Below, in pieces: positions 12,009 through 21,587 of a stretch of 64,000 nucleotides of DNA. Source of the DNA: Prorocentrum cordatum. Taxonomy: Eukaryota > Sar > Dinophyceae > Prorocentrales > Prorocentraceae. The notes under the pieces are model-generated. The model was not told the origin of the DNA. It searched no databases and worked only from the letters and a program-made list of their open reading frames with translations. Made by a program: the position numbers and the translations under genes. Where the stretch lies: assembly GCA_963575745.1 (NCBI GenBank), contig CAUYUJ010020536.1:26001-90000 (forward strand). Reading direction: 5' to 3'. Position 1 is the stretch's first letter, and the number at the start of each line of letters is the position of its first letter.

Positions 12009-12500
12009 TCACACTTCCTCCCACTCGCGGTGAATAGTGACATGGCTTGCCTGTACAGTGAGCGCCAGCTGGCCGCCAACGTGGACCTGATACGGAGCAC
12101 AGTCGTTGACTCTGGGATTGCACTCGTTGTCCATATCATGTGGGAGAAAATACTTAACGCCAAACGCAAAGTTACGGGCTGCTCGTGCACACGGTTCTCT
12201 ATCCTGTGATGCCCAGACTGCGTTGGAACTCCGTTGCAAGCGTTTGCTCCGGAAGAAAGCTACTGCGGTGTCTCGCTTTAGCATATCGCCAAACTCTACG
12301 AATAAGATGTTACGACAATCCCCTGTAGCATACAAGTTCTTGGGGATGGGGATGTTCATGTTGGGATGCTGTTCCCGCTTGAACACGGTCGCGGCGGCCT
12401 TGGACTCGAAATTATCCAGGTTGCCGATGACTGCTGTAACGGAACGCTTGCCGTTGTACCGGTATTCGTCTGCTGTCTTCTGGAAGTACCCTGATCGTGA
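12009..12500 (-). pseudogene. LINE ORF1-like RRM domain, fragment
   Basis: The frame from 12386 (with the same reading extending upstream to about 12500 as YRYNGKRSVTAVIGNLDNFE) continues through NLYATGDCRNILFVEFGDML, KRDTAVAFFRSKRLQ, AVWASQDREPCARAARNF and AFGVKYFLP. The strand-loop-helix pattern with an ILFVEF core and a following 'RDTAVA..R...LQ' helix resembles the RRM of L1-type ORF1 proteins, which bind element RNA. It ends in EWEEV followed by a stop. Upstream sequence to 12600 is broken by stops. Confidence 0.55.
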
Positions 12501-12559
12501 AGTATGCTTCCCGTAGTCTTTGAAGTCATGTCTGCTATTGTCGATATGCTATTGACTAT

Positions 12560-13100
12560 TTTCCACGCTGGCCATCTTCATCTGGACATATTTCATATCG
12601 TTTGAAGTCGTCTTTGAAGAGCGTCAAAGTCTTTCCTCGCATCCCCAGGTTTGTGATTTCAGCGGCGCAGCAGCGTTGTCAAGGTCCTTGCGGGAGACGC
12701 CGCGTCCCTTGATGGCCGCGATGTCTTGCTGGATCGGGTGAAACTGGGTCACAGTCAGGCTCGCGATCGCACTTAATGCAAGTGGTTATTCTGCTGATCT
12801 GGATGCGCCTGCCCCCAAAAAAGGCGTAGGAGTGGGTAGCTGAAGTCGGCCTGCAACACCTGCATGTGAAGCTGTGAAACCTTCAGGGGGGCCTCCTGTG
12901 TCCATTCTGGCTGCGACGTCTAACCCGTCCAATTCACGCAGCGGGCTGTTAATCCTTGTTGTTTTGCCTCTGGCCGCGCTGGAAGCTGAGAACGCGGCGC
13001 CCCGGCACCCCCGCCAAGAATGGTGGCACGAGACAACGGGATATACTGCGGTAGGAGTCGCACGCGCAAGCGGAAACCTGCATGGAAACCTAAAGGAGCA
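12560..13100. other. 5' region of the LINE, no intact frame
   Basis: Minus-strand sequence between the spliced leader and the ORF1-like block. Short coding-like pieces (SAEITNLGMRGKTLTLFKDD, DIAAIKGRGVSRKDLD) can be seen in different frames, consistent with a decayed ORF1 amino-terminal coiled-coil region. A 196-aa minus-strand open frame (13376-12786) runs across the leader and is unlikely to be a real protein. Confidence 0.4.
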
Positions 13101-13101
13101 C

Positions 13102-13130
13102 CTTGAGCCTTGAGCCAAAATGGCTACGGT
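13102..13130 (-). other. Dinoflagellate spliced-leader (DinoSL) sequence plus possible short relict
   Basis: Read on the minus strand from 13130 to 13109, the 22 bases match the DinoSL consensus at every position, starting ACCGTAGCC and ending GGCTCAAG. The next seven bases (13108-13102) repeat the leader's last seven, GCTCAAG. DinoSL is added to dinoflagellate mRNAs by trans-splicing, so a genomic copy marks reinsertion of a processed transcript. Here it sits at the 5' end of the minus-strand LINE. It is not an SL RNA gene, because the leader is not followed directly by a GT donor. Confidence 0.93.
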
Positions 13131-13690
13131 TGCCTGCGTCGCGTGCGTCACCTTCGACCTGGGGCTGTCCCTGGGGAGGCGCGTTAGGGGTGGGGGGCGC
13201 TGCTCCGCTGCCGGAGCGTCCGCGCCCCCGTCGCCAGCCGCGCGAGGAGGGGCACCCTCGTAGGACCCAGCTGCCGGTGAGATTGGGCTGCCGTCGCGGG
13301 AACCTGCTGGTGGACTGCCGGCGGCCCCCCTAGCTGGCGGGGCTGGGGCGGCGCCGGGGGTCGGGGCCAGCTTCACGACTGCCAGCTTGCTGATAGCTAC
13401 CGCAGGGAGATCGGGGGCGGTGGGAGCCTCGGGAGCTTTGGCGGAGAAGCTGTCGGAAGCAGCATCGCTGGAGACCGCCAGAGCGGCACTGTCGTCTGCA
13501 CGGAGGCTCCTCGATGCACTGGCCCTGCGGGGAGAGGGCTCAGAGGCTGAAGACGCTCTTTTTCTTCATCGGGCCAGGCACGTGCGACGTAAAAACTCCA
13601 GAGGCGAAAACCGCCCCCTTTCGACTGGAAGGGGTCGGTTTCACTGGCGGCCTGAAACGCGACGAGAGCACCAGAGGAAAACACGTTCAA
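13131..13690. other. Interval between divergent elements, no recognised gene
   Basis: Separates the 5' end of the minus-strand LINE from the plus-strand PPR fragment. GC-rich, with only composition-type open frames. An in-frame TGA lies just before the PPR frame opens. ACATTCAG followed by GG at about 13697-13706 could be a 3' splice site (dinoflagellate introns commonly end AG|G). Confidence 0.4.
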
Positions 13691-13691
13691 T

Positions 13692-14286
13692 GAACATTCA
13701 GGGCTCTGGCGCTGCTCAGCGAGACGTCGGATCCGAAGCTGCAGCCCAACGTCATCAGCTACACCGCTGGGACCAGCGCGTGCGAGAAGAGGGGACAGCT
13801 GCAACAGGCATTGGCGATGCTCGGCGAGAGGCGGGGTGCGAAGCTGGGACCCGACGCAATCGGCCACAGCGCTAAGATCTGCGCATGCGAGAGGGGCGCT
13901 CAGTGGCAGCGGGCTCAGGCGCAGCTCAGCGAGATGAGGGAATCGAAGCTGCAGCCCAACGCCATCAGCGACAATGCTGGGATCAGCGCGGGCGAGAAGA
14001 GGGGAAAGTGGCAACAGGCACTCGCGCTGCTCAGCGCGATGCGGGACGCGAAGCTGGGACCCGACGTCGTGGGCTACAGGGCTGGGATTGGCGCGTGCAC
14101 AAAGCGGAAGCAGTGGCAGCGGGCCCTATCGGCGATCATCTGCAGGCAGATGCAGAAAATGGAGCCCAACGTCATCAACTACAGTGCTGGGATTGGCGCG
14201 TGCACGAAAAGGGACCAGTGGCAGCGAGCCCTATCGCTGCTCATCTGGCTGGTCGTGTGCTTCAGCTCCTGGGCCGGCGCTCGCAC
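13692..14286 (+). CDS. PPR protein fragment, about 5-6 repeats
   Basis: The frame containing the ATG at 13811 is open back to a TGA near 13690. It encodes consecutive 34-36-residue PPR units such as LQPNVISYTAGTSACEKRG, KLGPDVVGYRAGIGACTKRK and MEPNVINYSAGIGACTKRD, each followed by a '(Q)WQRAL..L' helix. PPR proteins bind RNA one base per repeat and usually act in organelles. This copy is more diverged than the arrays at 22-25 kb and 53-56 kb. It ends at about 14245, where sequence unlike PPR leads into module R. No start codon is assured. A splice acceptor near 13703 would make this an internal or terminal exon, but a retroposed fragment is equally possible. Confidence 0.72.
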
Positions 14287-14622
14287 GGCAGGCGGGCAGG
14301 GCCGGCGGGCGCTGCGGCCGCGGGCCGCCGGGCCGGGGCAGCTCCCGCGGGCGCCTTGCCCGGGCGCGGTGGGGAGCCGGCCGGGCCAGGGCCTTGCGAG
14401 CTTCCGCTTCCGCGGCTTCCGGACGCCCCGGGAAGCCCCCGGAGGCCGAGGCGCAGGGCCGGGGCGGCGGGCGGCGGCGGCTGGCGGCGCGAAGACCGCG
14501 GGGCGGCCGGCGGGCACGTCGGGCGGCAAAAGGCGACCGCAGGCGCCGGCGGCCCAGCCAGGGGGCAAGCTGGAGAGAGCCAGGCGCAGCGCCTTCTTTC
14601 GCTGCGGACTCGGCCAGGGACT
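14287..14622 (+). repeat. Module R, copy 1 (336 bp, GC-rich)
   Basis: Begins GGCAGGCGGGCAGGGCC and ends CTCGGCCAGGGACT. The same module occurs at 22297-22631 (minus) and 56452-56786 (plus), each time directly 3' of a PPR array in the same sense, with unrelated sequence on its far side. If the boundaries are read as G|GC...CAG|G, it has the look of a dinoflagellate GC-AG intron, so an introner-like element is possible. Confidence 0.75.
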
Positions 14623-15384
14623 CACCAGTGCCAGGGTTTTCATAGGAGGCGGGCAATACCCCCACTTTGTGGGGGGGCCGGTTCAAGCTCTACCAAATTT
14701 CCAAACGACTCTTCGCCACCACCCACACCCAGCTTCCCGCCCTATGACGTTCGGACACTTCACTTCGTGGCATGCGGACGACCGTGGCTACTATTCAGGG
14801 CCCCGCGGCCGACGACGACGGCGTGCGCGCGCGAAGAAAAAACGAATGTGTCCCGCATGGTATTATTTGACAGGGATGATGGCCCTGGCAGGTGCGCAAC
14901 CGTTGTTGCAGAAGTTCGAAAAAGTTGCTCGCAAAAGCCCGTTTGACAGAAATGATTAAAAAGTGTTGGGTTTCCTACGAATCCGCAAGAGCGCGCGGGA
15001 TGAAATTTTGACAATTTTGTTTTGAAAAACCATTGGTTTTTTGATGTTTTTATGTTAAAATCGCTACGAAAACTAAGGTTTTGGAAGGATTTCGTCTTGC
15101 GCGCGCGAATGTCCACTTTACCTTATTTTTTGCAAGGGATTCTTGAAGTTTGGTCATGTTAGAACAAGAAATGTCCACTTTGCCTTATTTTTTGCAAGGG
15201 AAAACCGATCGTAACAACACAACCGGATCTGGACCAACCCGTTTTGCCTGAGACTTCCTCACGAAAATTATGAAAATGTGGCTGCGGCCTAGGCGCGGCG
15301 GGGGGGGCGTGCACCAGGGGCCCCAACAATAATTATTCTTTAGAAGTAATATGTTCAACAAAAAAAAAAAGAAAAAAAAAAAAG

Positions 15385-15476
<92 letters not shown>
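14623..15476 (+). mobile_element. Retroposon family copy 1, short form, with poly(A) tail
   Basis: The 5' block starts CACCAGTGCCAGGG, then the hairpin CCCCCAC-TTT-GTGGGGG (about 14659-14675), then a Pol III B-box-like GGTTCAAGCTC. An AT-richer block includes two copies of a motif containing CCTTATTTTTTGCAAGGG. The 3' end has CACCAGGGGCCCCAACAATA and ATTATTCTTTAGAAGTAAT, and is followed by about 115 nearly pure A residues. Three further copies and a partial one occur in this window, with (AAC)n in place of poly(A). No protein is encoded. A variable A-rich 3' tail is the hallmark of target-primed retroposition, presumably by a LINE in trans. Confidence 0.75.
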
Positions 15477-17000
15477 GCTGTCGGCTGGGCGCGCTGTGAT
15501 CGGGCTCCTCCGCGCCGCGCGGCGCTCTCCTGGGGGGGGCGGGGTGGGTCTGGCGGAGCGCGTCGCGCTGCGCCCGCGCTGCGTGCACGCCAAGAGGGCC
15601 GTACTGAGGGGGCCCAGTCGGGCAGGTGAGTGGAGCGGCTAGTGAGCAAGCGAAACTCGGCGCGGGGGTGCCGACCTGGAGAGCCGGACGCATCCTTCAT
15701 TCTCGCTGTGCTCCTTCGTTGGGGTGGCCCAGCACTGGCTGCATAGGTCTTGGGTCTCTGCGACGGGGCAATGTTTGGCTGGCTCACAGAAAGTCCCTGC
15801 GGCGAGCAGGTCCGACTCTCCTCGGCGGCCGCGCCCCCGGAGCAGCGGGCGCCTGGTGGGCCTCTGCGCCCCAGTGGCGGCGCCAGGCAACCCGCGGCGC
15901 CGCGGCAGGCCGCCGGTGGGATGCCCGGCGGCTCCGCCGGCCCCGGCCGGACCGGCTGGACGGGGGCCTGGCCGGCAGGCCTGCAGCCCCGCTCGCGGGC
16001 GCGCCTGGAGAGCCTCGCTGCCGAGGAGGCGCGGTCCCACGGCGTTTCCAGGACACAGCGCTGCGCTGACCGCGATGGCTTGTGCTTCCTGGCGGAGGCG
16101 AGGGGCGAGACGACGATGTTCCGACCGAAGCACGCGGCAGCGTTGGAGGGCCAGCAGCACAGCCCGGCCATGCGGCAGGTAGCGCCGGCGGCGGCGCGCC
16201 GTCGGCCTCCCTGGCGGCTGCGCCTGGCAAGGGCGCCCGGGGCCTCAGGCAGGCGGCAGCTGCCTCCCAGAACCTCCGCTGCGCAACGCCGGGGCGCTCG
16301 CCCAGCCCCCCGCCGCTGCCCGACGGCCTCGCCCGCCCGCCGCCTGAGGGCCCGCGGGCACGCGGACGCAGCCGGGGCCCAGAGCCCCCCGCCCCGCGCA
16401 GGCGCAGGTGGCGCGCGTCGCACAGCGCCGCCTGAATGCGTAGGGCCTGCCTGGCGGCGCGCGCCAGAACTGTTGCAACTGCATTGCGGCGCCCTTCCTC
16501 GGCCCAAAGAAGATCCAGCGAAAGCCCAAGGGGGGGCGCTCCCGCACAATGGGCCGTTGTCACCGGCGCGCTGAGCCCAAATGTGGCGCAACGGGCTATT
16601 GCGAGAGCCAACGCACAGGTGTCCGACGATGCGCGCGGCAACTAGCCGCTTGCCATTATAAGTGGATCTGGGGGGCCCTGGGCGGCCCTGTCTCCGTAGA
16701 CCCGCTTCAGGGGAAGGGGGGGGGGGGGGGGGGCGCATGTGGTTCACAGCTGTCTGGGTCGCCAGCGCGCCGGATGCCCCTCCCACGCTCCTCCGCAAAC
16801 TCCCCCCAAGAGGTCGTCCGGGGCTGGGCCGAGGTCCCGTACCTTTTTTGCGCGCGCTGCCTCCCTGGGCATGGGCACCTAGCGCTTCTGAGCTGTCCCG
16901 GCGGCAGCCGGCAGCCTATAAGTGTTTCGCGCGGGCTTCCGCCGAGCCGAGGCCGCCGCGCGGGGCCCTGCCGTGGCCCGCCGCCCGCCGCCGTCTGCCT

Positions 17001-17036
<36 letters not shown>

Positions 17037-17240
17037 CCGCCCCCTCCTGCCGGCGAGCGGCCAAGCTCGGCCCCGCCGCGGCGCCCACTGGCTCTGCCAG
17101 CCGCCGCGCCGCCCGCCACTGGCCTCGGCTGGCCCCTGGCTGGCCCCAGCCAGACGCAGCCCGCCGCCTCCGCCGCCGCCCCCCCGCCGCGCCTCGTCTC
17201 GCTCCTGGCGCGCCTGCGCTGCGGGCTGGCCGCCCGCAGG
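15477..17240. other. GC-rich interval without recognised gene
   Basis: Lies between retroposon copy 1 and the tail of the oppositely oriented copy 2. Very GC-rich, with CGCC-type repeats at 16960-17040 and 17150-17200 and a G-run at about 16720. The open frames are long only because of composition. I see no domain. Confidence 0.45.
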
Positions 17241-17266
17241 TCGTAGTCGCCAGGTTGTTGTTGTTG

Positions 17267-17298
<32 letters not shown>

Positions 17299-18237
17299 GG
17301 TGGTGGTGGTGGTGGTGGTGTTGGTGTTGGTGTTGTTGTTGTTGTTGGTGGTGGTAGTGGTGTTGTTGTTGTTGTTGCTGTTGTTGTTGTTGCTATTGTT
17401 GTTGTTGCTGATGCTGTTGTTGTTGTTGTTGCTGTTGCTGTTGATGTTGCTGTTGCTGTTGTTGTTGTTGCTGTTGTTGATGCTGCTGTTGTTGTTGTTG
17501 GTGGTGTTGGTGTTGTTGTTGTTGTTGGTGGTGGTGTTGTTGTTGTTGAACATTATTTATTCTAAAGAATAATTATCGTTGGGCCCCCTGGTGCGCGCCC
17601 CCCCTGCGCCGCCTAGGCCGCAGCTACATTTTCATCATTTTCGTGAGGAAGCCTCAGAAAAGAGGGTGTGTACAGGATCCGGTTGTTTTGTTGTAATCCG
17701 CTTTCCCTTGCAAAAAACAATAGAAAATGACATTTCTTGTTCTAATATAATCAAATTTCAAGAATCCCTTGCAAAAAATAAGGTAAAGTGGACATTCGCG
17801 CGCGCAAGACGAAATCCTTCCAAAACCTTAGTGTTCGCAGCGATTTTAACATAAAAACATCAAAAAACCAATGGTTTTTCAACAAAAAATTGTCAAAATC
17901 TCATCCCGCGCGCTCTTGCGGATTCGTAGGAAACCCAACACTTTTTAAACATTTCTGTCAAACGGGCTTTTGCGAGCAACTTTTTCGAACTTCTGCGACA
18001 ACGGTTGCGCACCTGCCAGGGCCATCATCCCTGTCAAATAATACCATGCGGGACACATTCGTTTTTTCTTCGCGCGCGCACGCCGAAATCTCCAAAAACC
18101 ATTGGGCTTCTTAAGAATTTTAGCACCGCGCATCATAAAATCACACGAATCGCACCGTAGGTCCTCGAAAAACACCTGCACGACTTTTCCGAATTTCTAC
18201 CCGCGCGCGGGGGCGGGGGGCGTGAGGATCCGGCATC

Positions 18238-18455
18238 GCTCACAACCATCGGGACAACCATCGGGACAACCATCGGAACAACCATCGGGACAACCATCGG
18301 GACAATCATCGGGACAGTCATCGGGACAACGATCGGGACAAGCACAACCATCAGGACAACCATCGGGACAATCATCGGGACAACGATCGGGACAACCACA
18401 ACCATCAGGACAACCATCGGGACAACCATCGAGACAACCATCGGGACAACCATAT
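18238..18455. repeat. 12-bp minisatellite (GGACAACCATCG)n
   Basis: About 17 units with GGACAATCATCG, GGACAACGATCG and AAGCACAACCATCA variants. A plus-strand frame reads PSGQ repeats, but nothing supports a protein. Confidence 0.9.
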
Positions 18456-18479
18456 CCTCTCTCTCTTGTGTATTCCCAC

Positions 18480-18690
18480 ATCCCTCAGGAATTTGCCCTA
18501 AAGATGTGATCAACTATCTTGTGAGTACGTATCATGTGTATCATGTGTATCATGTACCATATGCATCATATGCAACAGATGTTCTGTGGAAGGCTTAACA
18601 ACTTCTGTGGGTTAACAAGGCTTAACAACTTCTGTGGGTGTACGAACGTAGGCTTAACAACTTCTGTGGGTGTGTACTCCACGCCAGTGT
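18480..18690. repeat. Short direct repeats next to retroposon copy 2
   Basis: ATCATGTGT repeats at about 18532-18552, and GGCTTAACAACTTCTGTGGG is repeated three times between 18591 and 18670. No gene. Confidence 0.7.
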
Positions 18691-18899
18691 AGTAGCCACG
18701 GTCGTCCGCAGGCCACGAAGTGAAGTGTCCGAACGTCATAGGGCGGGAAGCTGGGTGTGGGTGGTGGCGAAGAGTCGTGTGGATATTTGGTAGAGCTTGC
18801 ACTGCCCCCCCACAAAGTGGGGGTATTGGCTGGCGTCGCATGAAAACCCTGGCACTGGTGAGAACACTGAGCGTTCGGGTAAAGTGATTGATGTTCTTG

Positions 18900-19955
18900 T
18901 TGTTGTTGTTGTTGGTGTTGTTCACCCCCCGTTGCTTTTTCCATTGCGAGGTGGGTAGGCGGGTTTCTCGGGCCGCTTCGTTTGAAGATGCCGCGAACCG
19001 ATAGCATGTTGAAGGATGCGTAAGGGCCACGTTTCTTGGAGCAGCGGAGAGCGAAGATCCGGAGCGGGACGGCGCGGTGGCTTGATGCGCCGCCCTCGGC
19101 GCGGCGGGCGGCCTGGCCGACGACGGCCGTTCTACGGGCAGGCGGATTACTTTGCATTTGAGGTTTTTGTTGTGCCTTGTTGCTGCCGCCCTAGCCTTTG
19201 TGTCATGTCGTCCTCTAAAGTAAAAAGTGCAACCTGCCATTTTTGCAAGATGGCGCTGCGCTCTTGCAAATCTGTCGGCCTGCCCCGCCGACGTTGTCGT
19301 CTTCTTGCCGTCGCCGTCGCTTCTCTCGTCGTCTTCTTTGTCGTTGTCGTCGCTTGGTATCGTGTCGTCTTGGGTGGCTGGCAAGGTGTCACCCTGTCCC
19401 CAGCGTCATATTCTCTCCAGGTTATAGTATCGCCGTCTTTGCTCGCAAGGCCGTCCGCTCTGAACAGTTGGATGCAGCGGGGTTGCCCCAACCGCCCTTC
19501 GTGGCTTATAAAAGGACATGTTGTACTGCTGCATGCAAACGGCCATCTGCTTCCACGCACCCATGTTGCATGGCATGTTGCTCTTGTTTTGTTTGTGCGC
19601 AGACCATTGGTTTATTATCATAGCCTCGCGGCCCACTCCGCCCTTCATGTGCTGCTGGCCCGGGTGCCGTTGGTGCCGTGTCGTTCCGCTCTGGGCGTGT
19701 CTGTCCTGACTGCGAGGTTGTCTCGAGTGTTGTGTGATCTTCTGTTCTTGTCTATGGCCCCCCTCGTCTGCCTCGCGTGCTGCCGTGGTGCTGTGACATG
19801 CCTTGGCGCCTTGCCGCGTCGTGGTGCTGTGTCGCGGTGCCGTGTCGTCGTGCCAATCGATGCTCGAATGGCGTCTGCAGCCTGCTCCGGCTTCCAGCTG
19901 CAGTTTCGGGTCTCTCCCCTTGAACTGAGAAGAGCTGCCCCCCCGCCTCCGAGCC
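18900..19955. other. Upstream region of the WW gene, no domain recognised
   Basis: Contains a short (TTG)n tract at 18893-18925 and one copy of a hairpin repeat (19206-19310). Pyrimidine-rich sequence follows toward the ATG at 19956. This may be the 5' flank of the zinc-finger/WW gene. Open frames spanning it look non-coding by composition. Confidence 0.35.
19206..19310 (+). repeat. Hairpin repeat, copy 1
   Basis: TTTGCAAGA (19242-19250) and TCTTGCAAA (19262-19270) form a perfect 9-bp inverted repeat around an 11-nt GC-rich loop. It is followed by TCTGTCGGCCTGCC and CGACGTTG. The same unit recurs at 21880-22090. Confidence 0.85.
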
Positions 19956-21587
19956 ATGGGCGGGCGAGGCAGACGAAGGAGCGACTCGCGCTACCAGCGC
20001 GAGAGGCGGGGCACATCGCGCTCCAAGAGGAGGAGGTGGAGGACATCGCCTCCTTCTTCGGCGCGCTCTGTCCAGGATGCTCCCACAGAGAAAGCGCAGG
20101 GCTCGCGGCTTGTCGGCAGCTCGGGGCCGTGCTGCCGTCTATGCACGGAGGCAGTCCGCCTGGGGGATCGTTGGGCCTGCCGCCTGGTGACTTCACCATT
20201 GTCGGAGGCACGACAGGCAAGGCCTGCGTGGAGCGCCCGCCAGCGACCCTGAGGCCAGCCCGCTCCCTGGGCTCATACTCTCCCCCCGATGGCTGGCATG
20301 GGGCAGCGCCGCCGTCGCCGCTGCCGCCGCCGCCACCCCCGCCCCCCGCCGCGTGTGGGAGTGGTCGAGGGGACGCTGCCTGCTCACGCACGCTCGTCGC
20401 CCGCTAGATCCGCTGCGGGGGCGTGCCCGCCGTCACCTGGTCCTCCGCCAGTGAGCCCGCCTCCTTTACCGATCGGGTGGGAGTCCAGGCGCGATTTGTC
20501 TGGCGCTCTGTACTATCAGCATCGCGCCTCTGGGCAGACGCAGTGGACTTACCCAGACCCCGCGCCCCTCACGGTGGGCTTGGCAGCGCCTGGGGGCCCT
20601 TCCCAGCAGCACGCTTCCCAGCAGCACCTGGAACTTCAAGCTACCAAGGCAGAGTTGCATGTGCTGCAAGCGACTCCAGTCTTGTGGGACGAATTTGCAA
20701 GCCCTGCTGGCGGTAAAGTGTGGATCCATCGGGAAACGAACGTGGCCTCGCGTGGTGTCCCGTCTGAGGTTGCCCAGAAGCTCGCTCGCACTTCTGCCCT
20801 TAAAGAGCGCATGGCCGCGTTGCCCCAGCACCTGCCGCCAGTTGGAGGAGTGGCGCCGCCGCAGTCAGCAGTGGTGGAGCCAGCGCGCCATGCTCCTGCT
20901 GCGCCCCAACCTTTCAACCCTGCCAGCGTCGCCGGGCGTGCGGGCTCTCCACGCCAGCTTGTGCCTGCTGCCGCGCCCGCGCTCCAGGGGGGGTCGGCGG
21001 TTGCTGTTCGGTCGGCGCCGCGGGCCCCTCCTGCGCCGGGCTCCGTCATGCCAGCGGGTGGGGCACTTGTGCGCGCCAGGTCCCTGGCCAAGTTTACTAC
21101 AGTCGAGGAGCACCACGAAGCTATCGGCGCTTGGCGTCAGCGCTTGCGTGACGTTGTAGGCGACAGCGTCGACGGCAGAGTGTCCACGCGGGCTCATTTT
21201 TCAATGCGGTGCCCTAGCCAGTCTGACCTCTATGATTTGGTTCGCGCAATGAGGGTCGAAGTGCTGTTGGATAGCCCTCGCGCGAGCCCCGACGTGGCAC
21301 CGCCCTTTGCAACCGTTTCGGGCGAACTTGACCAGCCAGGCTTGGAAGTTACCTGGAAGACGTCTTCAATTTTAAAGCTTACGATGCAATTACAAAACAA
21401 GCGCCAGGGTAAGATCGTAGTTAAGGGCAAACGGGGTGCATTTGAAGCCTGCTTCGATCAGCTTTTGCTGATCCTCGGCCACGCAACGGACATTAACTCC
21501 GCTGCGGCCCCAGTGCGCGCTCCGGCCCCGGGTGCCCAGCGCAGGCCGACGCGGTGGTCAGTGGGCGACTTGCTCGGCAGGCGTTGA
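19956..21587 (+). CDS. Zinc-finger and WW-domain protein with one in-frame TGA
   Basis: The ATG at 19956 opens a basic RS-rich start (GRGRRRSDSRYQRERRG), then a Cys cluster, GPCCRLCTEAVRLGDRWAC. A TGA at 20250-20252 interrupts, and the same frame then stays open to 21587. After the stop comes a Pro-rich stretch and a canonical WW domain, LPIGWESRRDLSGALYY, then TQWTYPDP (about 20470-20560), and a weaker WW-like segment with KVWIHRETN. WW domains bind Pro-rich ligands. The C-terminal half (about 21060-21520; TTVEEHHEAIGAWRQRLRDV, ILKLTMQLQNKRQGKIVVKG) is a folded-looking unknown domain. The TGA could be a real break or lie in an intron, or the functional start may be 20289. Arg-rich start, zinc-binding and WW together hint at RNA processing, which is only an inference. 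Confidence 0.6.

Larger units (their letters stand above)
7290..13130 (-). mobile_element. Decayed LINE-type non-LTR retrotransposon with a DinoSL at its 5' end
   Basis: Reading leftward on the minus strand, the order is: spliced leader (13130-13109), an ORF1-like RRM fragment (about 12500-12009), a Cys-x2-Cys-Gly segment (about 11065-10694), a Pro-rich repeat (10700-10030), APE-type endonuclease traces (about 9990-9640), and reverse transcriptase (9021-7566) with a C-terminal tail to about 7290. The domain order matches L1-like elements. Frameshifts and stops separate every block, so it is inactive. The RT active-site motif reads FAGD in place of FADD. A leader at the 5' end suggests that a trans-spliced element transcript was the template for insertion. 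Confidence 0.72.
17250..18895 (-). mobile_element. Retroposon family copy 2, long form, with (AAC)n tail and internal minisatellite
   Basis: On the plus strand it appears as the tail (GTT/GGT)n at 17254-17545, the 3' end block GAACATTATTTATTCTAAAG, the AT-rich body (17545-18085), an extra segment (AAATCTCCAAAAACCATTGG, shared with copy 4 and absent from copies 1 and 3), then unrelated sequence with a 12-bp minisatellite. The 5' block follows at about 18690-18870 (hairpin CCCCCAC-AAA-GTGGGGG and ACCAGTGCCAGGG on the minus strand). The interruption at about 18180-18690 looks like a later insertion or expansion. Confidence 0.7.

Noticed and set aside
13102-13130. SL RNA gene
   Set aside because: The leader is followed by GCTCAAG and not by a GT splice donor with an SL RNA intron. 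It is a relict leader at the 5' end of a retroposed transcript.
15185-16798. 537-codon minus-strand frame with a long Phe run
   Set aside because: The Phe run is the poly(A) tail of a retroposon read on the other strand.
18102-18509. PSGQ-repeat protein
   Set aside because: It is a translation of a 12-bp minisatellite inside a retroposon copy, and the minus frame is equally open.
19016-20407. 463-codon plus-strand frame upstream of and overlapping the WW gene
   Set aside because: It is in a different frame from the RS/Cys/WW protein, has no domain, and its composition follows GC bias.
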